The notes beneath the pieces were generated by a model that was not told the DNA's origin, searched no databases, and saw nothing but the letters and a program-made list of their open reading frames with translations. A DNA stretch of 64,000 nucleotides, taken from Begonia masoniana (taxonomy: Eukaryota; Streptophyta; Magnoliopsida; Cucurbitales; Begoniaceae). This document shows positions 11,899 through 23,232 of the stretch, in pieces. Within the stretch, counting starts at the first letter, position 1, and each line of letters starts with the position of its first letter. The translations under genes and the position numbers were made by a program. The stretch covers positions 44,615,124-44,679,123 of the forward strand of contig CM039512.1 of NCBI GenBank assembly GCA_022432975.1, given 5' to 3'.

Positions 11899-13264
11899 TG
11901 ATAAGTGTGTATTTTGCACACTTATTCGTTTTTTTCATTCTTGTTTCGATTAGTTTTTCCTTGAGCGTTTGAGTTTATTTGATGATTTTGGTGAGATTGT
12001 GCAGGTAAGTTGAGTTTTAACAGGTAATGGCGGAATTGGTTCGAAATTAGGAAATAAAGAAAAAAGTGAAGCAAAGAAGAAAAGGCGATTACGATCGATC
12101 GTGCTCAACTGCGATCGATCGTGATATGAGGAGATTTTCTCTCAGAATTCCAGAACCAGCCCGATCGATCGGGCCTTGAACCTCGATCGATCGTGATCAG
12201 CCGAGATATTGTGCCTAAGCGTCGCGCAATCACGATCGACCGTGATAATATTGCGATCGATCGTGATTGCTGGAAAACATTAAAATCTGATTTTTCAATT
12301 AATTGATCGGGTTGATCTCGGCCGTTGATTGATGGACCGCGGCTCTAAGTTGAGAAAAGATAAAAGTCTGAGGAGGAGGCAAGTAAGAGGGACAACGAAA
12401 TAGAGAGAAAAAACCTGACGAAGACATTGGAGGCCGGATCGAAGCGAGTGGCGAGGAACGGAGGAACTCGACAAAAATTCTGAGTTTTTGTTTCTTCTCT
12501 TCTCTTCTAGCATGAACTACTTTATTTTCTTTGTAGTTTCTTTAATTTTATCATGAACTAAATTTTTGATTCTAGGGTTTCGACGTAACTCTGTTATGAA
12601 TATTTATTTTTCTTAATTCAAGTTTTTAGTTTTCTTATTCTTTTCCGTGTTGAGTAATATATTCTGAACTTAATGCTTTAGGTTTGTTTGATCACTAAAA
12701 CTAAGAATTTTAGGGTTAATTCGGCATGCGAGAGCGGAGAATTTAACTGTGCATTGAATATTTTACCTTAAAAAGGACCATAGACTAGAGGTAGTTAGGG
12801 CGTTTGAGTGGTAATCAAATTTCTTGCTCGTAATGTATTTAATTGATTGTAGGGTTAGAGACCGAGAGGTAAAAACACATCAATTGAGTAAGTTTATTAA
12901 TACTCGAGAGAGTTTAATAAACAACATAGAGAAATAACCATCAACACGAAGGAATATGAATTAATTACATGAATTAGGATTACTAAATAGGATTAGCTAA
13001 GTGAAATCGAAACCCTGGAAATTTTCTCATCACATAATCTTAACTTTTTACATTCGAATCTGATATTTAAATTGTTTGATTTATTTTATTTGAATGATTT
13101 TAGTTTAAAATCCTAAATCATCAACATATTGTTTATTTTCAAATTAAGCTGAAATTTAGATATTCAATACTTAACATATTTATTCATCGTGGGATCGACA
13201 CTCGTGCTTGCACACACTTTATTACTTTTACGACACGTGCACTTGCGTGTAATTATTCGCAACA
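11899..13264 (+). repeat. Athila 3' LTR
   Basis: 1366 bp copy of 1564-2929, about 97% identical by eye. It ends GCAACA and is followed by the TSD ACACC and the remainder of the SIRE 5' LTR. Confidence 0.9.
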
Positions 13265-13550
13265 ACACCTGGAAAGTTTGATCTAGTTTTCTCGTGAGAA
13301 GAAGGGAGAAATTTTCAAGGGGGAGCCTTGGAGCGTGGATGTAGGCAGGATTGGCCAAACTACGTTAAAAACTCTGGTGTCATTATTTCTCTCTCTCTTT
13401 TACTTTGGCTTGACTGCTTGTCTGCGTTTATTTAAGTATTTTCACACAAAGAGAGAAGATCATATAAACCTAATTTGCATTGCATAAAATTTAATTAGGT
13501 CAAGTAATTGCTGATTCACCCCGCCTCTTAGAGAATCACGATCCTACAAT

Positions 13551-13562
13551 TGGTATCAGAGC
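13551..13562 (+). promoter_or_regulatory. SIRE primer-binding site (tRNA-Met)
   Basis: TGGTATCAGAGC, two bases after the LTR end. It is complementary to the 3' end of initiator tRNA-Met, the usual primer for Copia/SIRE. Confidence 0.85.
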
Positions 13563-13620
13563 AAGATTAAATATTGTCTAAGTTGTATTTTAGAAACATT
13601 CTGTGATATATATATTTACA

Positions 13621-15018
13621 ATGGCATTCAACACAAACACGCATAGAGGGTCAGTCCATTTCTAGGCCACCATTTTTTTATGGTCAGTGATTATATATAC
13701 TGGAAGGCAAGAATGAAAATATTTGTTCAAGCCATGGACTATGAAATTTGGAATATAATCGAGGATGGCCCTTTCAAGGCCATGAAAACTGATAATGGAA
13801 TTAATATTCCTAAGGACTCTCATGAATTAACAGAGTCCGATAAGAGGAATCTTAATCTAAATGCCAAAGCTATAAACACCCTATACTGTGCACTGAACCG
13901 AGATGAGTTTAATAGAGTTCAAGGGTGTGATAGTGCACAAGAGATATGGTACTTGCTAGAGATTACACACGAGGGAACAAACCAAGTAAAGGAAAGTAAA
14001 ATGAGTATGTTAGTACACGAGTATGAACTGTTTACCATGTTAAAGGATGAATCAATTAGTTGTATGTTTACTCGTTTCACTAATATTACTAATGGTTTAA
14101 AAGTGCTTGGCAAGATATATTCCAGCAAAGAACTTGTGAGAAAAATTTTGAGATCCCTAACAAGAGCCTGGCAACCGAAGGTGACTGCAATACAAGAGGC
14201 CAGATATCTGAGGACGCTCAAACTTGAAGAACTCATTGGTTCTCTCATGACACATGAGATAACCATGAGAGAAAATGAAAAGGAAGATCTCAAGGACAAG
14301 GAGATCTTCAAAAGAAAGGGCATTGCTCTCAAAGCTTCCTCGAGCAAATAAGAAGAGTCTGAGGAGGAAGATGATGATGAGGACATAGCCCTCATTACAA
14401 GGAGATTCAACAAATTCCTCCAGAGAAAAAGGATGCAAGGAAGAAAATTTTCAAATGTTGATAAGTCTCAAAAGGAAAAGGAGATTACATGCTACGAATG
14501 TGGGAAGCCTGGACACATCAAGGCCGAGTATCCACAAGCAAAGAAGAATCCCAAGAAATTCAAGAAGAGAGCCATGAAGGACACTTGGGATGACAGTGAG
14601 GATGATACTTCTTCAGAAGATGAGGAAGTAGCCAATCTCTGCTTCATGGCACACGATAATGAAGTTAGCTTTTCTTCTAGTGACAGTGAAGCTGATGATA
14701 ATGGTAATCTGATTGATGCTTTTAATGATTTAGTTAAGCAATTTGGCATGCTTAAGTCAAAATATAAACTGTTGAAAAAGGCAAAATTGTAACTTAATTG
14801 AGAAGCATGTTAAAGAGATAAGTTTGCATGAAAAAGAGATAGTTGATCTTAAGAGTAGAAATGAAAACTTAAATAACATTGTCCTGAAATTTATTAATGG
14901 CAGCAAAAACCTGAATATGCTATTAGGCAGCCAGAGAGTTACATTTGATAAAGCTAGTTTAGGATATGATAGGTTTAGTAAAAAGAAAGTATATAAGAAT
15001 TTCTTTGTTAAATCTTCT
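13621..15018 (+). pseudogene. SIRE gag, broken
   Basis: Starts at ATG 13621 (MAFNTNT). An early frameshift before 13680 leads to the gag core (YWKARMKIFVQAMDYEIW) and a UBN2-type domain. A TAA at 14349 interrupts the frame; the same frame continues with an acidic stretch and a zinc knuckle CYECGKPGHIKAEYP near 14490, in which the last Cys has become Tyr. Another stop follows at about 14790, then a coiled-coil-like KEIVDLKSRNENLNN segment. The ORF is cut at 15018 by a solo LTR and resumes at 17709. Gag would package the element RNA. Confidence 0.85.
15014..15018. repeat. TSD of solo LTR (left copy)
   Basis: CTTCT; an identical copy is at 17704-17708, directly after the LTR end GTTACA. Confidence 0.85.
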
Positions 15019-16019
15019 TGTAACAACCAGCACTTCGGTCAGGTATTTATTCTAAGACTTCTTTTGGTAAGGTTGGAGGAATAAGAAATTTACGATGATC
15101 TAAATTTATGGGTATTATTGGTTTGAGTGAAATGTAGGTCTAGTGACAAGATTGTAAATAAAGTTGATTTTAATTGATATATATAGAAAATGAAAATTCT
15201 AAAACCTCACTTAAACCTCTTACCCGATCCTGTAGCCGACTTCCCTCTCCAAGCAATCTTCTCCAAAACCTGCTCTCCCACAGCAACCATCGATTTCCTT
15301 CACCATTGATCAGCTCTTCCTCCACTCTTTTCGGACTCTAAAGCTCTAGGTAAGATTTAGGTGATTCATCTATTTAGTCTTCGATTTAGGAATGGTTATT
15401 GGTTGACGTCTGAAGATTGAGAATCGGTCAATGCCAGATTCATAAATTTATCTTCGAGTTCCCTTATTTAGTGGCATTGAGGATAGGATTCTGATGTTGT
15501 CGATGTTTAGACTTTGAGAAATTTGATGTTGGTATGGATCTGGTAGTATAGACGCTAATGCCACTAATGTTAATGAAGGTTAAGCTCTGCACACTAGGTG
15601 CTAAGCGAAATGCCTTAGAGGTTTAAGCTAGATTCTAGGATGATTTCTTTAGCTGATATTTTACCAGCTTTGAGTTTAGATTATTCAGGATATATTTAAC
15701 ATTGAAGTATGAAATGTCTTAGGTGGAGAAGGATTCAAGTGAAGGCACGACATTGCTAAGGAGTCCAGGTAAGTGAGTGTGCTAGGTTTCTGGCCTTTAG
15801 GGCCTTACAACACAAGGGTACTAGGAAATCTGTATTGATGTTGCTTGATGATTTATGGATAACTGAGAGTTATGTTATGTGATGTTCTGATAGAGTTTAT
15901 GAAGTCGTCTGTTCTTGTATGATTCTTTCCATAGTTTGATGATTTAAGTGCATTCATGTTCCTGCATCATGATTTGTCTTCCAAGAATACGAAAATGTTT
16001 TATGTACATGCTCTTTTTA

Positions 16020-16253
16020 TGAATGATGAATAAGAACATGAAAAGAACAAGAACAAGTAAACGAACATGTATATGTCACTGTCCATTTAATGGACCAAGA
16101 TTTCTATCCGCAAGGACCAAGTACACGCACATAAATGAATGATGAACAAGAACATGAAAAGAACAAGAATAATGTAAACGAACATGTATATGTCACTGTC
16201 CATTTAATGGACCAAGATTTCTGTCCGCAAGGACCAAGTACACGCACATAAAT
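16020..16253 (+). repeat. Tandem duplication, about 117-bp unit, two copies
   Basis: Two near-identical copies beginning GAATGATGAA(T/C)AAGAACATG and ending at the CGCACATAAATGAA text, inside the solo LTR. They differ by a few bases. Confidence 0.75.
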
Positions 16254-16854
16254 GAACGATGCACAAGAACATGATTCCCATGATATGATCAAGAACACGA
16301 ACATGAACATGTCTCTCATGATTTGAATAAAGAATGTGAATATGATTTTATTAAGTATGCATTCATGAGCACTGATGTATATGTTACATTCCTTACTAAG
16401 CATTAGGCTTATAGTTTGAACCTTATGATGTAGGTGACGAATTGGAAGGTGAGGATCTCAATCAAAGTAATAATGCCTAAGATGGGTTGCTGGATGGTGC
16501 TCATGGCGATGATTTGTGGCTTGGTGGCGATTTTTGACCCGTGGAGTGTTGCTCGTAGCATGTTTTAGTAAGGTTTATGATACTGAAGTATAAGTAAGAT
16601 AATGTTTTCTTATGATGATGAATGCTGGGGTTGTCTGGTACGATTTTATGTTTAAAGAGGATTTTAAGACTAAAGGTTCATCTGTTTTTCTTTAAGTCTT
16701 CTGCTACGCATGTTTAAGTTTTTATGAGTAAAATGATTTTCATTTGAAATGAGATGTGAGAATATTTATAGAGTCAGTTCCAGAGAGTTAGCCGAACGTT
16801 CGCCAAGGAGGGCGATTGATCGGTTGTCTATGTGTTCTATTTTATAAGTAAAAA

Positions 16855-17440
16855 TAATCGTCCAAAGTTATGAATGAGTCATTGTCCATAGTTATAGTAA
16901 GATTTGATGAGAGAAAACAGTTGTCCATGCTGGTAAGCAAAAACAGTCGTCCATTTTGTAAGTGAAGATAGTCGTCCACTCCGTGGACAATAACGTTTAT
17001 GAACGTTGACATTGTGGATGATAAAGTCTGTGGATGACGAATCTGGGTAACCCGTGAGTGATGAAGTCACGTGGACCGTGGACATTATAGTCACGTGGCC
17101 TGTTGACGATAAATGTAAGTAAGTTTATGGACGTTAGTCTGTGGACGAAGAGTCTGTGTGACCCGTGAATGATGAAGTCACGTGGACCGTGGACAATAAA
17201 GTCACGTGGTGTGGACAATGTATTGTCCAAAGTTATCGTCCATTGTAATGTCGACTAGAACGATGTCGTTTGAAGTGATAGCGTCTGTGGACGATAACGA
17301 CTAAGTAGTTTGTGGACGATAACAACTAAGTAGTCAGGGGACAATAAAGTCTGAGTATTCCGTGGACGATAGTCTACGAACGATAACGACTGTGTTGTCT
17401 GTAAACGATGACGTCTAAGTAGTCCGTGGATGATAAAGCC
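16855..17440. repeat. TCGTCCA / TGGACGA repeat field in solo LTR
   Basis: Dozens of imperfect copies of TCGTCCA and its complement TGGACGA in mixed orientation. CACGTG boxes lie at about 17068, 17092, 17179 and 17203. A longer unit (about 115 bp, centred on GTGACCCGTGA and GTGGACCGTGG) occurs twice. The mixed orientation allows many local hairpins. Confidence 0.7.
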
Positions 17441-17708
17441 GCCCGACCTTGTAGATAAGATTGTTGCCCGAGTTATGTCGTTCGACTCTGTGCATGAGTA
17501 CGCTGTCAGATTTATGAAAGAGTCGAGTTCAGAGAATTTAAGGTCTTAGTTTGTTGTTCTTTTACCTGTCCACGAGTGTTTAAAGAAAAAGTTTACAAGT
17601 AGTTGTTCTAAGATTTAAATGACTGAGTTATATTGCCTGAGTTGAATGTCCACGAGTTTTTTTTTTTTTAAAAAAAATATATCCTTAGTTTCGGGTCGTT
17701 ACACTTCT

Positions 17709-18322
17709 ACTTGTCGTGCATACAATAAAGTAGGACATAAATCCTATGAATGTCCTCTAAAAGTAGGAAAAACTAAACCTGGCAGGGGATTGCAATAGGT
17801 TCCTAAGGGAATCAGACCTAACTCTAGGACCTAAAAGATTTGGGTACCAAAGAAGACAACTTGATCTTCTATTTTGTAGGTTGAAGTTTCTCCCATAAAG
17901 AACCAGTGGTACCTCGACAGTGGATGCTCGAGGCACATGACGGAAGACTCAACCAAGTTTGTCTTTGTCAACAAGAAGAAAGAGAATGTCACATTTGGTG
18001 GAAATCAAAAAGGGAAAATTGTTGGCATCGGCAATATAGGTAATCCTGCCAATTATAGTAAATGTTTTGTTAGTTAAAGGGCTAAAACACAATTTGCTTA
18101 GAATCAGTCAATTGTGTGACAAAGGTTATAAAGTAAAATTTAAATCAAATGCATGTGTGTGATCAAAAACATTTCAAATGGCAATGTTCTGTTTAAAGGC
18201 TATAGAAAAAAAATGTCTATATTATTGATCGGGATAATTTTGATCATGTTGATGAAAAATTATTTGCTGTAAATTCTTCAAATGATAGTTGGACTTGGCA
18301 TAGAAGACTTGGTCACGTAGGC
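17709..18322 (+). pseudogene. SIRE gag tail, protease and GAG-pre-integrase region, broken
   Basis: Resumes after the solo LTR with a second knuckle-like CRAYNKVGHKSYEC (second Cys changed to Tyr), then the Copia protease block WYLDSGCSRHM near 17910. The HHCC region before integrase begins at about 18295 (HRRLGHVG). Several stops and frame changes lie between these landmarks. The protease would cleave the polyprotein. Confidence 0.8.
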
Positions 18323-19249
18323 ATGGATACTTTAGCTAAGATTACTAAGGATAATTTAGTTAGAGGGCTTCCAAAAATATCTTTTGAGAAGGATAAAGTC
18401 TGTGAAGCTTGCCAAATGGGCAAGCAAATCAAAAGCTCCTTTGTATCAAAGAATGTAATTTCTACGTCCAAACCTCTCAAACTACTCCATATGGACCTCT
18501 TTGGTCCTTCAAATATTGCTAGTCTAGGAGGAAAATATTATGCATTTGTCATTGTAGATGACTTCTCTGGGTTTACTTGGGTATTCTTCTTCAAGTCAAA
18601 AGATGAAACTTTCGATACCTTCTCTAGCTTTAGGAAGAGAGTTCAAAATGAAAAGGAACTCACCATTGTTGCTATTCGTAGTGATCATGGTGGAGAATTC
18701 AAGAATGAAAAATTTGAACTCTTGTGTCTCAAATATAGAATTGAGCACAATTTCTCCTCCCCTAGAACCCCTCAACAAAATGGTGTTGTTGAGAGGAAAA
18801 ATAGGTCACTTCAAAAGCTAGCTCGGACCATGCTCAATGAAAATTTCCTTCCAAAGTATTTCTCGGTTGAAGCTGTCTCCACAGCCTGTTATGTGTTAAA
18901 CCGGGTCTCCATAATACCTATTCTTGAGAAAACTCCTTATGAGCTGTGGAATGGAAAAATTCCTACTGTCAAATACTTTAGAGCCTTTGGTTGTAAATGT
19001 TTCATTCTAAACACCAAGGATAAATTAGGAAAATTTGATTTCAAATCCGATCTTGGAATTTTCAGTGGTTATTACCTTTCCAGTAAAGCATATAGGATGT
19101 TCAACAAAAGAACACAAGTTGTAGAAGAATCCGTGCATGTCAATTTTGATGAGACCCGTCAACCCACAATCAATGTGGATGAGGATGATAATTTAGAAAA
19201 ACAACTGGATTCTCTCACCTTAGACAAGCCTGCAGAAACCATCCAATGA
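18323..19249 (+). pseudogene. SIRE integrase
   Basis: Open for 308 codons. It carries the end of the HHCC finger (CEACQMGK), then the catalytic core: first Asp in LHMDLFGPS, second in RSDHGGEF, Glu in GVVERKNRS, all present. The C-terminal region (YELWNGKIP, FGCKCFI) is typical of Copia. It ends in a TGA at 19247-19249, after which pol continues in broken form. Integrase would insert the cDNA, leaving the 5-bp TSD. The core looks intact, but the polyprotein context is broken. Confidence 0.88.
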
Positions 19250-20942
19250 GAAAATTTCCGAGAACTTTCTTCAAATTCTCTAGACATTATCCCTGTTAAA
19301 GATGAATTTGCAGCTCTTCATAGAGACTGGAGATATGTAAGAGATCATCCTTTAGATGAAGTTATAGGTGATCCAACATTAGGAGTCAAAACTAGAGCCT
19401 CCCTTAGAAATCTCTGTGCTAATGTTGTTTTTATTTCCCAAATAGAGCCTAAGAAATTTGAAAAAGCTGAATTGGATGAAAATTAGATAGTTGCTATGCA
19501 AGATGAGTTAAACCAATTCTAAAGGAACAATGTTTGGGAACTTGTTCCAAAACCAGACAATCATCCCATTATTGGAACAAAATGGATTTTCAATCCAAGA
19601 ATAAGTTGGATGAAAATTGTGTTGTTATTAGAAACAAAGCTAGGCTAGTTGCCAAAGGTTACAATCAAGAAGAAGGAATAGACTTTGAGGAAACCTTTGC
19701 ACCCGTAGCTAGACTAGAATCTATTAGGATGCTCTTAGCCTATGCTTGCTACAAAAACTACACACTCTTTCAAATGGACGTTAAGAGTGCATTCTTAAAT
19801 GGTTATATCTTAGAAGAAGTTTATGTAGAACAACCCCTAGGATTTGAAGTTTTTGACAAACCTGACCATGTCTATAAGCTCAAAAAGGCTCTCTATGGAC
19901 TTAAGCAGGCTTCTAGAGCTTGGTATGATAGGTTGAAGAATTTCCTCAAGGAAATGAAGTTCGAAAAGGGCAAAACCGATTCAACCTTATTTATCATGCA
20001 AAAGGACAAAGACATTCTCTTAGTTCAAATCTATGTCGATGACATTGTTTTCGGTTCAACTAATGCCTCTCTGTGTGATGAATTTTTCTCTCTAATGCAA
20101 AGTGAATTTGAAATGAGTATGATGGGGGAGTTAAAATTCTTCTTAGGATTTTAGATTAGTCAAACTCCAGATGACATTTTCTTCTGTCAAGAAAAATACA
20201 TTAAGAAGCTCTTAAAGAAGTTTGGATTAGACTCTTCTAAGTCCTCTAGAACTCCCATGAGCACAACTACAAAATTGGACAAAGATGAAAATGGGATAAG
20301 TGTGGATATTAAGAAGTATAGAGGTATGATTGGTTCTCTGTTATACCTAACGGCTAGCAGGCCAGATATCCTATTCAGTGTGTGCTTATGTGCTAGGTTT
20401 CAAGCTTCCCCGAAGGAATCTCACCTAAGTGCTATCAAGAAATTTTCAAATACTTAAGTGAGACTTCTGATTTAGGTTTGTGGTATTCGAAGGGAACTTC
20501 ATTTGATTTAATTGGATATTCAGACTCAGACTATGCAGGAAGTCTGGTTGATAGAAAAAGCTCTAGTGGAACATGCCACTTCCTAGGAGAATCTCTTGTG
20601 TCTTGGTATTCTAAAAAACAGAATTCTGTAGCACTTTCAACTGTCGAGAGTGAATATATTGCTGCTAGTAGTTGTTGTGCTCAAATGCTTTGGATGAAGC
20701 AAACTCTAGAAGATTATAATCTTTTCTATGATAGAATTCTCATTCGGTGTGACAACACCAGTGCCATAAACATTTCAAAGAATCCTATCCAACATTCTAG
20801 AACAAAACACATCGAGGTTAGATATCACTTCATCAGAGATCATGTTCAAAGAGGTGATATTACATTAGAATTTGTCAATTCTGCTGATCAATTAGCAATA
20901 TATTTACCAAGCCTTTGGATGAAAAGACGTTCAATAATATAA
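19250..20942 (+). pseudogene. SIRE reverse transcriptase and RNase H, broken
   Basis: [27 protein letters not shown], the [12 protein letters not shown] block and YVDD at 20032-20043. A TAG follows FFLGF at about 20152, and the frame resumes. A frameshift near 20440 separates RT from RNase H (SDSDYAGSLVDRKS, ALSTVESEYIAA). Further stops lie upstream at about 19484 and 19520. The end of RNase H is shifted compared with the second SIRE element at the right edge, whose copy reads on to VDKN. Confidence 0.88.
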
Positions 20943-21285
20943 GAATAAGGTTAGGTCTCCTTCGGATTGAGAAAAACTGAGGTTCTTTTTCTGTTGGAGA
21001 ATATTGAGCAATAGAGCAATTTGTCAATGAAGGCATGGACGTGGTCACTACAGGACGTTGACCGTGGACGTTAACAATGGACGTTGTCAATGGACTTTGA
21101 CAATGGACGTTCACCAAATTGTCTATAAAATCTTTCGAAAGGTAACTGAAACCCTAAGATTCAAATTTCCCTCTCAAAAACCTCTCAACCCCTTTCCTTC
21201 ATCCAGCGATTCCTTTCCGTCTCTGTTCGTCGACGCCAATCACGAATCTTTCTACTTTCCATCTCAAAACCCCAGGTAATTCCAA
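20943..21285 (+). promoter_or_regulatory. SIRE pol-env spacer with TGGACG repeats and a TATA box
   Basis: At 21038-21115 there are five or six copies of TGGACGTT or TGGACTTT in tandem, the reverse complement of the U3 core CGTCCA. TATAAAA follows at 21124-21130, then a CT-rich leader and the ATG at 21286. This has the layout of a promoter for the env-like ORF. That role is inference; the motif and order are seen directly. Confidence 0.5.
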
Positions 21286-23232
21286 ATGACATCTTCCTCA
21301 CGCACACCCCAAGTTTTCTCAAGGAAGAAACAAAAGACTTCTCATCCGGCAGGTGCTCAATCTGTTTCCGTTCCTCCTCCTCTTGTCTGGCCGAGCCATG
21401 AGTTCATTAATTAGCGGCTTTTAATAGGTATTATGAAGATCTTGAATTCAAACCTATTATTCGTTCTAGAGGAATAATTTTTTGCGATTTTGCTTGCTTG
21501 GATTTTGAAGAATCTTTTTTACGATTGGGATTAATCGGGCTGTTTGATTCTAAAGTCCCTTATTGTGAACCCTCCATTAGAATGTTTTATGCCAACCTAG
21601 AACATTCTACAAGACCTCTTATTCTCAGGAGTTATGTCTATGAACTGCATATTGAACTCACTCAGGAAATGATGCATGATATTCTCTGCTGTGAGTTTTT
21701 AAATGGATCTCGCAGATACTTTGAGGCAACAATGACTCCGTCATTTCTTGCTAAGCCTGCGGGCAAGGAGTTAGTCAAACTGATTGCCAAGGATCCCAAT
21801 CGCTCTCCCCTACAGCTGAAAAGTAAGGACTTGAACCTTAGGGCCAGGGTGTTTTACCAAATGATCCATTACAACATTTTGCCCGTAGAGAGTCATAGAG
21901 ATCATGTCAGTGGCATGGATCTCTTCTTGCTTGGACAGTTTTTCAGAGGTGAACCCTTTCATATTGGATACATTGTGTTAAACAGAATGCTTCAAGTCGT
22001 ATGTAATGCATCCAAGTCCTTGCCTTACAATCTTCTACTTATGAAGATTTTCAATCGGTTTGGAGTTAGATTTCTGGAGTCAGACAAACTCTTATCCTTA
22101 AAGAAATCTGACTTTTTCTCATCCTCCACCTTGTCTAGAATGGGGATCACAAGAGATGCTCGAGGTGTGTTGGTTGAGAAAGCTGTTGAGAAAGCTGGTC
22201 GAGGCAAAGTTACAAGGCGCCTGTTGATTGTAGAAGACGAGGAAGATAGTTCTCCAGATGACATTCGTCTTCCTGTCCTTGCCCCTCTGCCACCACCAGT
22301 TCTTCTCCTTCAAGCTCCTGAAGAGTTTGGTCATGATCAAATCCACCTTCCAGAACCTTTCAGTGATCCTGCTCCTCCACTAGTCCAAGCTGATCTCCCC
22401 CGACCACTCAGTCCAATTCGTACTCCCTCTCCAACTCCAGTGCCTCCAGTGCCAACTCGTGCTCCTTCTAGGAGTACAAGTCGCCCCACTCCTTCAGTAA
22501 GGCCTTCTATTTCTGAGGACCACTACAATGAGCTCCGGGCAAGTATTGCAAGTCTAGGGACTGGTCTTGAGTCCTTTCAATCTATGTAACTTTCCCGACT
22601 AGATCAACTTGAGGCTTTTGTTCTCTCCCGACTTGACCATCTCAAAGCCTCCACCGTTACTCAGGATGATGTTCCAGGACTCCATACTCACCTTAATCAA
22701 GTGGAATCCACTCTCAATTCTGCTCTTGATGGTGTCACCAATCACATTGATTCGTTGGAAACAAATCATAGTAAAGCTCTTGATGATGTCATCGATTCTG
22801 TGAGATTCCAGACAAATCTTCTGGCAACCCAATTGCAGCGAGATAGTCATAGGATTCTCACTCATGTTGCAAACATTGACACTCTTTTGCACCGGGGTGA
22901 TGGTCAGCCAACTCCTGCTGATTTGGCCCTGGATGAAAATGTTGAGAACATTGGTGCAGCTAGTCCCACTCCTTCTGCTGCTCCAATTATTGTTGATCAG
23001 GCAGCTCCCTGTCCTGCAGATACTGCTGAAGAGGCTGTTCCTTGTGAGGATGAGCCAGAACCTGCACCTATTCTTGATCAGCCTGCTCCTACTCTTCCAG
23101 TTCCTTCTGTTGTTCCTACTGATTCTGCCCTTGCTGACCCTATTGTTATCCCTATGGCAGATGCAGGGGATGCAATTCTTGTTGCCAGTGTTCCTTCTCC
23201 TCTTCCAGTTGAGGAAATTGTTCCTCCAGTGG

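Larger units (their letters stand above)
1564..13264 (+). mobile_element. Ty3/Gypsy Athila-lineage LTR retrotransposon
   Basis: Both LTRs are 1366 bp (1564-2929 and 11899-13264), starting TGATAAGTG and ending in CAACA or TAACA. Flanking ACGCC (1559-1563) and ACACC (13265-13269) is a 5-bp TSD with one mismatch. The PBS is of the tRNA-Asp type, and the polypurine tract AAGTTTGGGGGTG abuts the 3' LTR. The order gag, protease, RT, RNase H, integrase, then an additional 3' ORF and a long 3' untranslated region is that of Athila. The RT active site is FMDD, as is common in this lineage. It lies inside the SIRE 5' LTR and is therefore younger than it. Several frameshifts and one stop inactivate it. 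Confidence 0.92.
783..13548 (+). repeat. SIRE 5' LTR, split by Athila insertion
   Basis: The LTR pieces are 783-1563 and 13265-13548, together about 1.06 kb, against 1095 bp for the 3' LTR at 26437-27531. The text on both sides of the Athila element reads continuously with the intact 3' LTR (27231-27260). U3 repeats lie at about 945-1165 and the TATA box at 1318. The LTR ends CCTACA two bases before the PBS. Confidence 0.88.
15019..17703 (+). mobile_element. Solo LTR, Gypsy Tekay-like (2685 bp)
   Basis: Starts TGTAACAACC, ends TCGTTACA, with a perfect 5-bp TSD (CTTCT) on both sides and no internal coding region. This is the signature of LTR-LTR recombination. It resembles the Tekay LTR at 49049, including a CCGAACGTTCGCC / GGCGATTGATCGG motif near 16790 followed by TCGTCCA/TGGACGA repeats (16855-17440) with four CACGTG boxes. 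A 116-118 bp tandem duplication lies at about 16020-16253. A poly-T/poly-A stretch is at 17660-17680. It was inserted into SIRE gag. Confidence 0.88.

Noticed and set aside
13551..13562. tRNA-like match TGGTATCAGAGC (also 51766)
   Set aside because: These are primer-binding sites at LTR ends, not tRNA genes. No cloverleaf is present.
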